Positions 43,938 to 52,352 of a stretch of DNA of 64,000 nucleotides are shown here, one piece after another (positions within the stretch are counted from its first letter, which is position 1; each line of letters opens with the position of its first letter). Source of the DNA: Candidatus Pelagibacter ubique HIMB140 (GTDB lineage: Bacteria; Pseudomonadota; Alphaproteobacteria; Pelagibacterales; Pelagibacteraceae); contig NZ_LAMZ01000001.1 of NCBI RefSeq assembly GCF_025558165.1, positions 930,001-994,000 of the forward strand. Direction: 5' to 3'. Below the pieces are notes generated by a model. The model was given only the letters and a program-made list of their open reading frames with translations. It had not been told where the DNA came from and searched no databases. Position numbers and translations under genes: made by a program.

Positions 43938-45152
43938 CTAAATTAAATCTTTATGCTTTTGTCTTTTTCTAATTATTTTTATTTTGTTGTTTTTAATTAA
44001 TATTTCTAATGGTTTTGTTCTTAAGTTATAATTTGAACTTAGTGACATTCCGTAAGCACCAACATCACATATTGCAACATAGTCTTTTTCTTGAAGTTCC
44101 TGAAAGTTTTTAATAGTTACAAACTTGTCTGTAGTTTCACATATAGGTCCTACAAATTCATAAGTTTTTTTGGAAACTTTTCCAGATTTAATAACAGGTA
44201 AAGTTTTGTGAATTGCACCATATAATGCTGGTCTCATTAAATCATTCATTGCTGCATCTAATATAATGAATTTTTTACTTTCACTGTCTTTTATATAAAT
44301 TACTTTTGTAATCAATGTTCCAGAATTTCCTATTATAGATCTTCCTGGTTCAAATATAATTTTACATTTTTTATTTTTTAAAAATTTTTTAATAGCTAAA
44401 TTATATTTTTTATAATTAAGTTTTTTATTTTTATCTGCATAAGAAATTCCCATACCACCACCTAAATCGATGTATTCAAATGTATGAGATGTTTTCTTTA
44501 AAATATTATCGACTACTTTAAGCATCTTTTCATAAGGCTTATGATCTAAAATTTGGCTTCCAATATGAACACTTAGGCAATTAAGATCTATATTTTGTGA
44601 ACTTTTGCAATATTCAATTATTTCATAAAATGTTTTTTCATTTACACCAAACTTATTCTCTTTTTTACCAGTCGAAATTTGGCTTAATGTTTTTGCATCA
44701 GTATTAGGATTTAATCTTAAACCAATTTTTACAATTTTATTTTTTTGTCTAGCCACTCTATTTATTTCTACTACTTCACTTTTAGACTCTGCGTTTATTA
44801 GTAAAATTTTTTTATCTATTGCGTAACTTATTTCATTTGTAGTTTTGCCAACTCCTGAAAAGACAATTTTTTTTGGACTAATACCTGCTTTAAGAGCCAT
44901 CATCATTTCACCAACAGATACTACATCAGCTCCAAAACCAAATTTTGATATCTCATTTATTAAATTTACATTAGTATTTGATTTAACTGCAAAACATATC
45001 AACGGGGATATTGATTTAAAATTTTTTTTGAAATTTAATATATTTTCTCTTAACCTTGAATATGAGTAACAATAAGTTGGAGTATCGTACTTTTGAGCAA
45101 TATCTTGGAAATAATGTTTATCAATTGAAAGTTTTTTATTTATATATTTCAT
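43938..45152 (-). CDS. lysA: Diaminopimelate decarboxylase
   Basis: PLP enzyme, last step of lysine synthesis. 404 residues, alanine-racemase-like barrel with PLP lysine in CFAVKSNTN, EPGRSIIGNSG for phosphate contact, and the catalytic Cys in GPICETTDKF. The start overlaps the preceding lipoprotein gene as ATGA. Shares the pathway with dapB at the window start. Confidence 0.97.
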   Translation of the reverse strand: MKYINKKLSIDKHYFQDIAQKYDTPTYCYSYSRLRENILNFKKNFKSISPLICFAVKSNTNVNLINEISKFGFGADVVSVGEMMMALKAGISPKKIVFSGVGKTTNEISYAIDKKILLINAESKSEVVEINRVARQKNKIVKIGLRLNPNTDAKTLSQISTGKKENKFGVNEKTFYEIIEYCKSSQNIDLNCLSVHIGSQILDHKPYEKMLKVVDNILKKTSHTFEYIDLGGGMGISYADKNKKLNYKKYNLAIKKFLKNKKCKIIFEPGRSIIGNSGTLITKVIYIKDSESKKFIILDAAMNDLMRPALYGAIHKTLPVIKSGKVSKKTYEFVGPICETTDKFVTIKNFQELQEKDYVAICDVGAYGMSLSSNYNLRTKPLEILIKNNKIKIIRKRQKHKDLI

Positions 45153-45274
45153 TTTGTTTTAAATAGAGGATTACATTTCTCCTCTTCTGAACCTGTATAA
45201 GTTGGACAATTTTTCTTACCACAAGATACCAGCATAAATGAAATTAAAATTAAAAGTGATATTTTTTTAATCAT
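45149..45274 (-). CDS. 41-residue lipoprotein (LptM/YifL-like) between argH and lysA
   Basis: Starts at ATG 45274-45272 and ends at 45149; both ends overlap neighbours as ATGA (argH stop/its start, its stop/lysA start). The signal peptide is followed by a lipobox MLVSC; Cys18 would be lipidated and is followed by GKKN. Two further Cys (23 and 34) could form a disulfide. A small lipoprotein between argH and lysA is typical of proteobacteria, where LptM helps mature LptD; the KGPLxxP pattern of classical members is not present, so the family link is by position and lipobox. Confidence 0.75.
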   Translation of the reverse strand: MIKKISLLILISFMLVSCGKKNCPTYTGSEEEKCNPLFKTK

Positions 45275-46662
45275 TTTGTTTTCTTATATTTTATTATCAT
45301 TTTTCTTATATTATCAAAAGATGTTCCTCCAAAAGATTTTTTTGAATTAATAGAATTTTTTAATTCAAAAATATTTAAAACTTCATCTGTGAGTTTTGGT
45401 TCAATTTTTTTTAGTTCATGTAAAGTCAACTCGTTTAAATTTTTCTTTCTTTTTTCTGCCATGTTCACAATAGCAGCTGTTTTTTGATATGCCTTTCTAA
45501 ATGACATGTTGTGTTTTTTAACTAAATAATCAGCTAAATCTGTTGCCGTAATATGACCTGTATTAGCAAGTTCAAGCATTTTCTTTTTATTCGCACTGCA
45601 ATTTTTTAAAACTTCATCAAATATTTTTAAGCAATTTATGAGAGTGTCATTAGAATTAAAAACTAATTCCTTATCATCCTGTAAATCTTTAAAATAGGAT
45701 AGCGGCAAGCCCTTTAGTATAGTTAGCATAGAAAAAAAATTTCCATAAGATGCACCAGTTTTTCCTCTTAGATATTCCAGAAGATCAGGGTTCTTTTTTT
45801 GAGGCATAATTGAAGAGCCTGTAACAACTTTATCTGATAAGTTGATTAAGTTAAATCCATCTGAATTCCATATAATTAATTCCTCTGCAATTCTAGAAAT
45901 ATGCATTGAACATACAGAAACAGCATAAAGAAAATCTAGCACAAAGTCTCTATCTGAAACTGTATCTATTGAATTATTGGTTGGTCTTTTAAACCCAAGT
46001 TTTTTAGATGTAAAATTTCTATCTATGTTAAATGAAGTGCCTGATAGAGCCGCTACACCCAACGGGCTTTCATCTAAATTATCTAAATTGTTTAAAAATC
46101 TTTTTTTATCTCTAGTAAACATTTCCACATAAGCCATTAAATAATGGCCAAATGATATAGCTTGAGCATTTTTAAGATGAGTGAATCCTGGCATAATAGT
46201 CTCAACATTTTTTTCAGCCAGTTTAATTGAACTTTTGATTACTTTATCTATATTATTATTAATATCTTTTGTTGCAGTCTTAATCCAAATTTTAAAATCA
46301 GTTATTACCTGATCATTTCTTGATCTAGCTGTATGAATGTATCCAGCTTCATCACCAATTATTTGAAATAATCTTTTCTCTATATTCATATGAATGTCTT
46401 CATATTTTTTATTAAATTCAAATTTTTTGTGAGTTATTTCTTTATCAATTTTATTTAGACCATAGATAATTTTATTTTTTATTTTAAAGGAAATTATCTT
46501 TTGTCTAAAAAGCATTTCAACGTGTGCAATGGATCCTTGAATATCTTCTTTGTAAAGTCTCTTATCTATATCAATAGAATTACCAACTTTTTGAAATAGG
46601 TTTGATGCCTCTTTTTGTATTCGAGTGTTCCATATTGCTTGGTTGTTTTTATTTTTTGCCAT
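45271..46662 (-). CDS. argH: Argininosuccinate lyase
   Basis: Last step of arginine synthesis. 463 residues with the fumarase-superfamily signature GSSIMPQKKNPDLLE and the catalytic SLOOP region around it. First gene of argH-lipoprotein-lysA-plsC, all coupled or within 11 bp. Only 24 bp lie between its start and the divergent TlpA-like gene. Confidence 0.96.
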   Translation of the reverse strand: MAKNKNNQAIWNTRIQKEASNLFQKVGNSIDIDKRLYKEDIQGSIAHVEMLFRQKIISFKIKNKIIYGLNKIDKEITHKKFEFNKKYEDIHMNIEKRLFQIIGDEAGYIHTARSRNDQVITDFKIWIKTATKDINNNIDKVIKSSIKLAEKNVETIMPGFTHLKNAQAISFGHYLMAYVEMFTRDKKRFLNNLDNLDESPLGVAALSGTSFNIDRNFTSKKLGFKRPTNNSIDTVSDRDFVLDFLYAVSVCSMHISRIAEELIIWNSDGFNLINLSDKVVTGSSIMPQKKNPDLLEYLRGKTGASYGNFFSMLTILKGLPLSYFKDLQDDKELVFNSNDTLINCLKIFDEVLKNCSANKKKMLELANTGHITATDLADYLVKKHNMSFRKAYQKTAAIVNMAEKRKKNLNELTLHELKKIEPKLTDEVLNIFELKNSINSKKSFGGTSFDNIRKMIIKYKKTK

Positions 46663-46686
46663 GATATTTAGTTATACCTAATTAAT

Positions 46687-47196
46687 ATGAGAATTTTAGC
46701 ATTATTTATTTTTTTAATTACAACTGTAGAAGCCAGTGATTTACCGAACATTAAAAATATTGTTATTCATAAAGTTCCAAAAACGTATGAAAATGTATTT
46801 TTTTTAAATAAGAAAAATGAAAAAATTAAAATTAATGATTTCAAAGGAAAATTGTTAGTTTTAAATTTTTGGGCTACTTGGTGTCCTCCTTGTAAAGAAG
46901 AGATGCCTTCATTAGACAATATGCAAGCAAATTCATCACTTAATAATTTAAAAGTTTTCCCTATTAATATTGGGAAAGAAAAACTAAATAAAGTTGAAGA
47001 ATTTTTTGTGAAATTAGACTTAGAAAATTTGGAACCTTTTTTTGATCCAGAAGTAACTTTAGCTAAAACATTTTCTCTAAGAGGAGTTCCAACATCAATA
47101 TTTATAAATAAAGAAGGCGAGGAATTTGCAAGGGTTCTTGGTGACATAGACTTTAATGACAAAGATTTTTTAAAGTGGATTGAAAAATATAATTAG
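46687..47196 (+). CDS. TlpA-like periplasmic thioredoxin-fold protein
   Basis: 169 residues. A short hydrophobic N-terminus (about 1-15) acts as export signal or anchor. The thioredoxin domain has the redox motif WCPPC in FWATWCPPCKEEMPS and the cis-Pro segment RGVPTSIFI. TlpA proteins keep periplasmic thiols reduced, often for cytochrome oxidase or cytochrome c assembly. Divergent from argH, as in other alphaproteobacteria; a dsbB gene is 2 kb downstream. Confidence 0.9.
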   Translation: MRILALFIFLITTVEASDLPNIKNIVIHKVPKTYENVFFLNKKNEKIKINDFKGKLLVLNFWATWCPPCKEEMPSLDNMQANSSLNNLKVFPINIGKEKLNKVEEFFVKLDLENLEPFFDPEVTLAKTFSLRGVPTSIFINKEGEEFARVLGDIDFNDKDFLKWIEKYN

Positions 47197-47396
47197 TTTT
47201 TAAAAAAATATGCGAAAGCTACCAAAACAAGTATAGCCACAAATTGCAGTAGAACTCTAAGTTGCATTAGTTTATTTGAATATTTTTTACTTGTTTCTCC
47301 ACCTTTAAATAAGGTTCCAATACCCAAAACCAAAACTATTCCAACAGCTATTAAAAGAGCGATAGATAAAATTTTAACTAATATTCCTGAAAACAT
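47193..47396 (-). CDS. HIG1-domain twin-transmembrane protein
   Basis: 67 residues from the ATG at 47396; two membrane helices (about 6-28 and 46-64) with the HIG1-type linker SNKLMQLRVLLQF. Bacterial HIG1 proteins are linked to respiratory complexes. The frame extends to 47501 but that would overlap the esterase start at 47446; the internal ATG avoids this and starts directly at the first helix. Stop interlocks with the TlpA-like gene over TTAG. Confidence 0.8.
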   Translation of the reverse strand: MFSGILVKILSIALLIAVGIVLVLGIGTLFKGGETSKKYSNKLMQLRVLLQFVAILVLVAFAYFFKN

Positions 47397-47445
47397 ATTA
47401 TTATTGTAGTGTGTTTTTAAAAATAAAAAACATAATAAATCATCT

Positions 47446-48096
47446 ATGACATTTTGCCTTAATTCAATCATCATCAAGCCAGAAGAAGGAACAGAAATCA
47501 AGAATGCGATAATTTTACTTCATGGGTATGGTGGAGATGGAAAAGACATAAGTATGTTAACTTTAAATTGGAAAAGACATCTGCCAAACACTATTTTTAT
47601 TTGTCCTAATGGACATGAAAAGTGTGTAATTAATCCATCAGGATACCAATGGTTTGATTTAACCAAAGAGGATCCATCTTATATTCTTGAAGAGTCAATT
47701 AAAGCTGAAAATGTTATTAAAAAATTTATTGAGGAAGTTAAAACTGAATACAACTTATTAAATCAACAAATTTGTTTATCAGGCTTTAGTCAGGGCTGCA
47801 TGATGTCTTTGAATGTTGGTCTTACTTCAAATGAAAAATTTTTATGTGTCGTAGGATTTTCAGGGAAAATAATAGATCAAATTAATTTGAAAGATAGAAT
47901 CAAAAATAGCACAGATACATTACTAATACATGGTGATGTTGACCAAATTGTTCCATCAACACATTTACTTGAAGCTAAAGATTTTTTAATTCGAAATAAT
48001 ATTCCTGTTGAAACGTTATTAATAAAAAATTGTGATCATCACATTCCTATCGAGGCATCAAGTACAGCATTAAATTATATTTTAAAAAAAATTTAA
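47446..48096 (+). CDS. Phospholipase/carboxylesterase family hydrolase
   Basis: 216 residues, alpha/beta hydrolase of the acyl-protein thioesterase/YpfH type. Catalytic triad visible: Ser in GFSQGCMMS, Asp in HGDVDQIVP, His in CDHHIP. LLHGYGGDG is the oxyanion region. Cytoplasmic, no signal peptide. Substrate unknown. The order HIG1-esterase-HNH is shared with other alphaproteobacteria. Confidence 0.88.
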   Translation: MTFCLNSIIIKPEEGTEIKNAIILLHGYGGDGKDISMLTLNWKRHLPNTIFICPNGHEKCVINPSGYQWFDLTKEDPSYILEESIKAENVIKKFIEEVKTEYNLLNQQICLSGFSQGCMMSLNVGLTSNEKFLCVVGFSGKIIDQINLKDRIKNSTDTLLIHGDVDQIVPSTHLLEAKDFLIRNNIPVETLLIKNCDHHIPIEASSTALNYILKKI

Positions 48097-48143
48097 CATC
48101 TGATCATATTGATTATGATGCTAAACTAAGTTAATGTTTTAAT

Positions 48144-48713
48144 GTGAACAACTTTATTGAACAAGATGTATCATTAGAAAAATGTCCTGCATTAGTTCTT
48201 AATGCTGATTACAGACCTCTAAGCTATTACCCACTATCATTATGGTCATGGCAAGACACTGTGAAATCAGTTTTTCTTGATAGAGTTATAATTGTAAGTC
48301 ATTACGATAGAACTATCAGAAGCCCTTCATTTAATATGAAACTACCAAGTGTTATAGCTTTAAAAGACTATATTGTTCCTCAAACGAAACCAAGTTTTAC
48401 TAGATTTAACGTTTTTTTAAGAGATAAATTCTCTTGTCAATATTGTGGAAGTAATGAGGAACTTACTTTTGATCATTTGCTTCCAAGGTCTAAAGGTGGA
48501 GAAACAAATTGGGACAATGTTGTTACAGCTTGTTCAGCTTGTAATGTAAAAAAAGGTGGAAAATTATTAAAACACTCAGGAATGAAATTAAATCAATATC
48601 CATTTAGACCTTCAACAGAAGATTTGCATAAAAATGGTAAGAACTTTCCTCCTAACTTTTTACACAAAAGTTGGATGGATTATTTGTATTGGGATGTTGA
48701 ATTAGAAACTTAA
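48144..48713 (+). CDS. HNH endonuclease family protein
   Basis: 189 residues with a C-terminal HNH nuclease domain (about 90-145): CQYCGSNEELTFDHLLPRS, WDNVVTACSACNVKK; two CxxC pairs bind zinc and FDH supplies the catalytic His. The start is GTG at 48144; an overlapping ATG two bases earlier is out of frame. A standalone conserved chromosomal HNH protein of this kind is widespread in proteobacteria; there is no sign that it belongs to a mobile element. Function unknown. Stop interlocks with coq7. Confidence 0.85.
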   Translation: MNNFIEQDVSLEKCPALVLNADYRPLSYYPLSLWSWQDTVKSVFLDRVIIVSHYDRTIRSPSFNMKLPSVIALKDYIVPQTKPSFTRFNVFLRDKFSCQYCGSNEELTFDHLLPRSKGGETNWDNVVTACSACNVKKGGKLLKHSGMKLNQYPFRPSTEDLHKNGKNFPPNFLHKSWMDYLYWDVELET

Positions 48714-49243
48714 ATTTTTTCAGAAATATTAATTGCAATTTTAGAACCAGTTTTAATTATTTTATCTAAAATACTATAAGGTCCCTTTTTAGTTGCTCCC
48801 TTTTCATAAGCGATATCTTTATGGTTAAGCTCATCTTCTCTAAATTTTGTAATTTTGTTTTTGAGAAATTTTTCATCTTCATCTAATTGATTAATTTGAT
48901 TTAAGTAGTGTTCATCAATTACTTCTTCTACAGATGCTGTGCATAGCATGGCTGCTTTTTTCCCTAATAAAGTAGAACCAAATCCTAAACCAACACCTAG
49001 TAAATCCCACAGTGGTAAAAGTTTTGTAGGAGCAATGTTTCTTTTTTTAATTTCATTTTCAAAAAATTCACTATGTTCTTTTTCATGAATTTTCATATCT
49101 TCTATGATTTTTTTCAAATTTTCATCTTTGACAAATGTATTTAAAGCTAATAATTGACCTTCATATATTTTAACTGCTCCACGCTCACCAGCATGATCTA
49201 CCCTTATAAATTCTTCAATTTTTTTTTTACTTACTTTTGGCAT
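48710..49243 (-). CDS. coq7: 3-demethoxyubiquinol 3-hydroxylase (Coq7)
   Basis: Diiron hydroxylase in the last part of ubiquinone synthesis. 177 residues. The six ligands can be seen in HAGERGAVKIYEGQ, HEKEHSEFF, ASVEEVIDEHY and EDELNHKDIA. Peripheral membrane protein. Overlaps the dsbB end by 17 bp. Works in the same pathway as ubiE and ubiB at 36.9-39.2 kb. Confidence 0.95.
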   Translation of the reverse strand: MPKVSKKKIEEFIRVDHAGERGAVKIYEGQLLALNTFVKDENLKKIIEDMKIHEKEHSEFFENEIKKRNIAPTKLLPLWDLLGVGLGFGSTLLGKKAAMLCTASVEEVIDEHYLNQINQLDEDEKFLKNKITKFREDELNHKDIAYEKGATKKGPYSILDKIIKTGSKIAINISEKI

Positions 49244-49709
49244 AGTTTAAATAAATTTTTAATGCATTGATTGTAATTAGAATAGAAATTACAATATTAT
49301 ACGTTGTAAGTGATAATCCAAAAATTTTAAATGTTACATCTTTGCAGCTCACTTTTTGTTCTTGCAATTGTTTTAAAATTTCTTCTTTGGAAGTTGCCTC
49401 AGAGCCATTTTTTAGGTCACAAACTAAAGACTCTTCAATAAATCCTTGTTCAATACCAAAATGATAAACTGATAAGATAGTAGCTGTTAAAAAAACTATT
49501 ACCAATAAAACCAAAAATATTTTTTCAAACTGATAAAATTTATAATTCAAGAGTATAATTACTATTGCAATTACATATGGAATTCTCTCTAAGATACAAA
49601 GATTGCATGGTTGATGACCCAAAATATATTCAATAAAGAACGCTGACATTAAAGCAAGGAAACTGACTAATAAAATTAGGTTAAGAAACAATGATTTGTT
49701 ATTAAGCAT
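49227..49709 (-). CDS. dsbB: DsbB-type disulfide bond formation membrane protein
   Basis: 160 residues with four membrane helices. The first periplasmic Cys pair is in PCNLCILER and a second pair lies about residues 100-120 (CDLKNG ... SCKDV), as needed to pass electrons from DsbA to quinone. Operon with YqaA-like upstream (8-bp overlap) and coq7 downstream, linking disulfide oxidation with quinone. No dsbA is in the window. Confidence 0.9.
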   Translation of the reverse strand: MLNNKSLFLNLILLVSFLALMSAFFIEYILGHQPCNLCILERIPYVIAIVIILLNYKFYQFEKIFLVLLVIVFLTATILSVYHFGIEQGFIEESLVCDLKNGSEATSKEEILKQLQEQKVSCKDVTFKIFGLSLTTYNIVISILITINALKIYLNYAKSK

Positions 49710-50307
49710 TAAATTTAAAAATTAAAAATATAATTCCTAATACTATAACTATTAAAATTCCAATTATAGTGAACCATTTTGAACCATGCTTCTCCATGAA
49801 TTCAGTAAATAAGTCACCAAATTTATAAGATAAATAAGCAACAATAAAAAATCTAAGACTTCTCGAGATTAAACTTACAACAATAAATACAGGTAAACTA
49901 AAACCAACAACACCGCTAGCGATAGTGAATGCTTTATAGGGAAGAGGAGTAAATCCTGCTAGAAAAAGAATACTTAGCCAGGCAAAAAAACCTGATCCTT
50001 GAGACAAACTTGTCTTCAAATTTTCTACTTTATTTTCATAACCATAAAATTCAATTACATGAATAGCTAAATCATAAAACAAATAACCTAGTAAATATCC
50101 AAAAACTCCGCCTAAAACTGAAAATATAGATGCGATTAAAAATATTTTAAAATATTCTTTTTTTTTAGCAATCACCATAGGAATAATCATTACATCTGGA
50201 GGTATAGGAAAAAATGAACTTTCAGTGAAAGAAACAATTCCTAAGTATAATTTTGAACTTTTGTGAGCAGCTAAATTTAAACAATATTTATAAAGACTTT
50301 GAAACAT
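49702..50307 (-). CDS. YqaA/DedA-like (VTT domain) membrane protein
   Basis: 201 residues, about five hydrophobic segments, with the VTT/SNARE-associated signature around FFPIPPDVMIIPMVIAKKK and AGFTPLPYKAFTIASGVVG. These proteins act in lipid scrambling or envelope homeostasis. First gene of YqaA-dsbB-coq7. Start ATG at 50307, 57 bp from the divergent tRNA-Leu gene. Confidence 0.88.
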   Translation of the reverse strand: MFQSLYKYCLNLAAHKSSKLYLGIVSFTESSFFPIPPDVMIIPMVIAKKKEYFKIFLIASIFSVLGGVFGYLLGYLFYDLAIHVIEFYGYENKVENLKTSLSQGSGFFAWLSILFLAGFTPLPYKAFTIASGVVGFSLPVFIVVSLISRSLRFFIVAYLSYKFGDLFTEFMEKHGSKWFTIIGILIVIVLGIIFLIFKFNA

Positions 50308-50364
50308 TTTTTAGTTTTAATATAATTTTAGTTCTTATACTATTTAATTATAATTTAATATAAC

Positions 50365-50449
50365 GGGCGAATGGCGGAACTGGTAGACGCGCACGACTCA
50401 AAATCGTGTTTCGCAAGAAGTGAGAGTTCGATTCTCTCTTCGCCCACCA
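50365..50449 (+). tRNA. tRNA-Leu (anticodon CAA)
   Basis: 85 nt including encoded CCA. Acceptor GGGCGAA (50365-50371) pairs with TTCGCCC (50439-50445); discriminator A then CCA. Anticodon stem CACGA (50392-50396) / TCGTG (50404-50408), loop CTCAAAA, anticodon CAA at 50399-50401. Long class-II variable arm and T-arm with GTTCGATTC. Reads UUG codons. The acyl-CoA ligase ATG begins six bases after the CCA. Confidence 0.95.
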
Positions 50450-50455
50450 AAGTTT

Positions 50456-52153
50456 ATGAATATAAAAAATTATAATAATCTTTTAGAATTATTTTATAAT
50501 CAGTATACAAAAGAAAAAGCAGATCAAATTTTTCTAAAATCCTTAAAAAATCCAAAAGATAAATTTTCTTGGAGAGATACTTATTTGAATATTATAAAAT
50601 TAAGCAATGAGCTTAAATCTTTAATTCAAAAAAAAGATAGATGTTTATTAATTTCAGAAAATAGACCTGAATGGATGATATCTGATTTAGCGATAATGTT
50701 AGCAGGTGGAATTACCGTGCCAGCCTATACCACTTATACCGAAAGAGATTATGAATATTTAATTGATGATTGTAATCCATCAGTAATAATTGTCTCAGAT
50801 CAAGTTCAATATAATAAAATTAAAAATATAATTTCTATAAAGCCATTTATAAAAAAAGTTATCACCTTTGATCAAATTGACAGTCAATCTGATACTATAT
50901 GCGTTAAAGACATTTTTTTGAGGAACGACTGTGAAGAGATAGATTTTTTAAAATTAGAAATTTCAAGAAAAGATGTAGCATGTATTATTTATACATCAGG
51001 AACCCAAGGTAACCCCAAGGGAGTAATGCTTAGTCATGGGGGGATTTTAAATAATTGTGAAGGTTCAATTTCACTTTTAAAAGAGATAATATCTTACAAA
51101 CCTAAATTCCTAACTTGGTTACCATTATCTCATTCTTATGAACACACCGTTCAGTTTGTCCAAATAGCAATAGGAGCCGAAGTTTACTATGCAGAAAGTA
51201 TAGATAAGTTAATTAAAAATATGGGAGAATGTAGTCCAGATATTATGACAGCTGTTCCAAGATTTTATCAGAATCTGTATCAAAAAATTAATTCGACTTT
51301 TAATAAAGCTACTGGTTTTAAAAAATCTTTAATAAATAAAATGCTTTATCTTGGGGAAAAAGTACTAACAAATCAAAAACTTACTTTTTTTGAAAAAGTG
51401 CAAAATACAATTTGCGAAAAAATAGTTAGAAAAAAAATAAAAGCTCAATTTGGAGGTTCTCTAAAAGCATTCATTTCTGGAGGAGGTGCGTTAGATAAAG
51501 AAGTGGGTGTTTTTTTAAATTCGATAGGTTTACCGACTTTGCAAGGATATGGGTTAACTGAAACTTCTCCAGTAGTAAGTTGCAACCCAATAAAAGATAT
51601 AAGGATAGATACAGTAGGTCCTGCTTTTAGTGGTAATGAAGTGAAAATTGCTGATGATGGTGAAATTTTGGTTAAAGGTGAAAATGTTATGTTAGGCTAT
51701 TGGAATAAAAAGGAAGAGACAGAAAAAGTTTTAAAGGATGGCTGGTTATATACTGGAGATATAGGACATTTTGAAAATGGATATTTAAAAATCACTGATA
51801 GAAAAAAAGATATTTTAATTACACCAGGTGGTGACAATATTTCTCCTGTGAAAATTGAAAATGATTTACTTAAGATTGAATTTGTAGAGCAAGCATTAGT
51901 TTATGGAGATAATAAACCATATTTAATAGCTATTTTAGTTTTAAATAATAATGAAAGTAATGTATCGGATGAAAATATTTCAAAAGAAATAGAAATAATA
52001 AATAAAAACTTATCTAAGATAGAAAAAATTAAAAAGTTTTTTGTAATTAAAGAACAATTTACAATTGAAAATGGATTAATGACAACAACTTTAAAGTTAA
52101 AAAGGTATAAAATTATTGAAAAGTATAAAAGTGAAATAGAAAAACTTTATTAA
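50456..52153 (+). CDS. AMP-dependent long-chain acyl-CoA ligase
   Basis: Activates fatty acids to acyl-CoA through an acyl-AMP. 565 residues of the ANL superfamily with the P-loop YTSGTQGNPKGVMLSH, QGYGLTETSP, and YTGDIGHFENGYLKITDRKKD. Cytoplasmic/peripheral. Start ATG at 50456; the frame runs into the tRNA-Leu T-arm but codons inside the tRNA are not used. Only six bases separate the tRNA CCA from the ATG, so there is no room for its own promoter or ribosome site. Confidence 0.92.
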   Translation: MNIKNYNNLLELFYNQYTKEKADQIFLKSLKNPKDKFSWRDTYLNIIKLSNELKSLIQKKDRCLLISENRPEWMISDLAIMLAGGITVPAYTTYTERDYEYLIDDCNPSVIIVSDQVQYNKIKNIISIKPFIKKVITFDQIDSQSDTICVKDIFLRNDCEEIDFLKLEISRKDVACIIYTSGTQGNPKGVMLSHGGILNNCEGSISLLKEIISYKPKFLTWLPLSHSYEHTVQFVQIAIGAEVYYAESIDKLIKNMGECSPDIMTAVPRFYQNLYQKINSTFNKATGFKKSLINKMLYLGEKVLTNQKLTFFEKVQNTICEKIVRKKIKAQFGGSLKAFISGGGALDKEVGVFLNSIGLPTLQGYGLTETSPVVSCNPIKDIRIDTVGPAFSGNEVKIADDGEILVKGENVMLGYWNKKEETEKVLKDGWLYTGDIGHFENGYLKITDRKKDILITPGGDNISPVKIENDLLKIEFVEQALVYGDNKPYLIAILVLNNNESNVSDENISKEIEIINKNLSKIEKIKKFFVIKEQFTIENGLMTTTLKLKRYKIIEKYKSEIEKLY

Positions 52154-52272
52154 GTTTCTTTAAATTAAGAGTTTATTTACCGCATAAACATTAACTAAAT
52201 TAATAAAAAAATTTTTTATAAAAAATAAAAAATAAAAAATAATTTTTTTAAAATTCGCTTTTAATTAATGAT

Positions 52273-52301
52273 TTGACATAAGTTGTATAAAAAAATAAAA
52301 A
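52273..52301 (+). promoter_or_regulatory. Candidate promoter of the Lys/Ala-rich peptide gene
   Basis: Consensus TTGACA (52273-52278) with TAAAAA (52296-52301) at 17 bp. A start near 52308 would put the perfect inverted repeat at 52311-52331 at the 5' end of the mRNA. The -10 match is weak. Confidence 0.45.
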
Positions 52302-52310
52302 TAAGTTAAC

Positions 52311-52331
52311 AACGAATCAATTTGATTCGTT
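52311..52331 (+). repeat. Perfect inverted repeat before the Lys/Ala-rich peptide gene
   Basis: AACGAATCAA (52311-52320), one T, then TTGATTCGTT (52322-52331). As DNA this is a 21-bp operator-like palindrome; as RNA the single-base spacer means only the outer pairs could form a hairpin. It ends 9 bp before the ribosome site. Confidence 0.7.
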
Positions 52332-52352
52332 AAACTAAAAAGGGAGCTAAAG

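Noticed and set aside
47397-47501. Long form of the HIG1 protein
   Set aside because: It overlaps the divergent esterase start and adds residues not typical of the family.
48097-48120. Hairpin after the esterase gene as a terminator
   Set aside because: The stem is six AT-rich base pairs with no T tract, and the HNH gene follows directly.
48144-48713. HNH gene as part of a homing or mobile element
   Set aside because: No repeats, integrase or inserted reading frame nearby; composition and tight packing match the chromosome.
50420-50455. Acyl-CoA ligase start inside the tRNA
   Set aside because: The upstream codons are the T-arm and acceptor stem of tRNA-Leu; the ATG at 50456 is six bases after the CCA.
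52154-52260. A-rich short repeats after the acyl-CoA ligase gene as a repeat array
   Set aside because: They are plain A/T runs expected from base composition, without a fixed unit.
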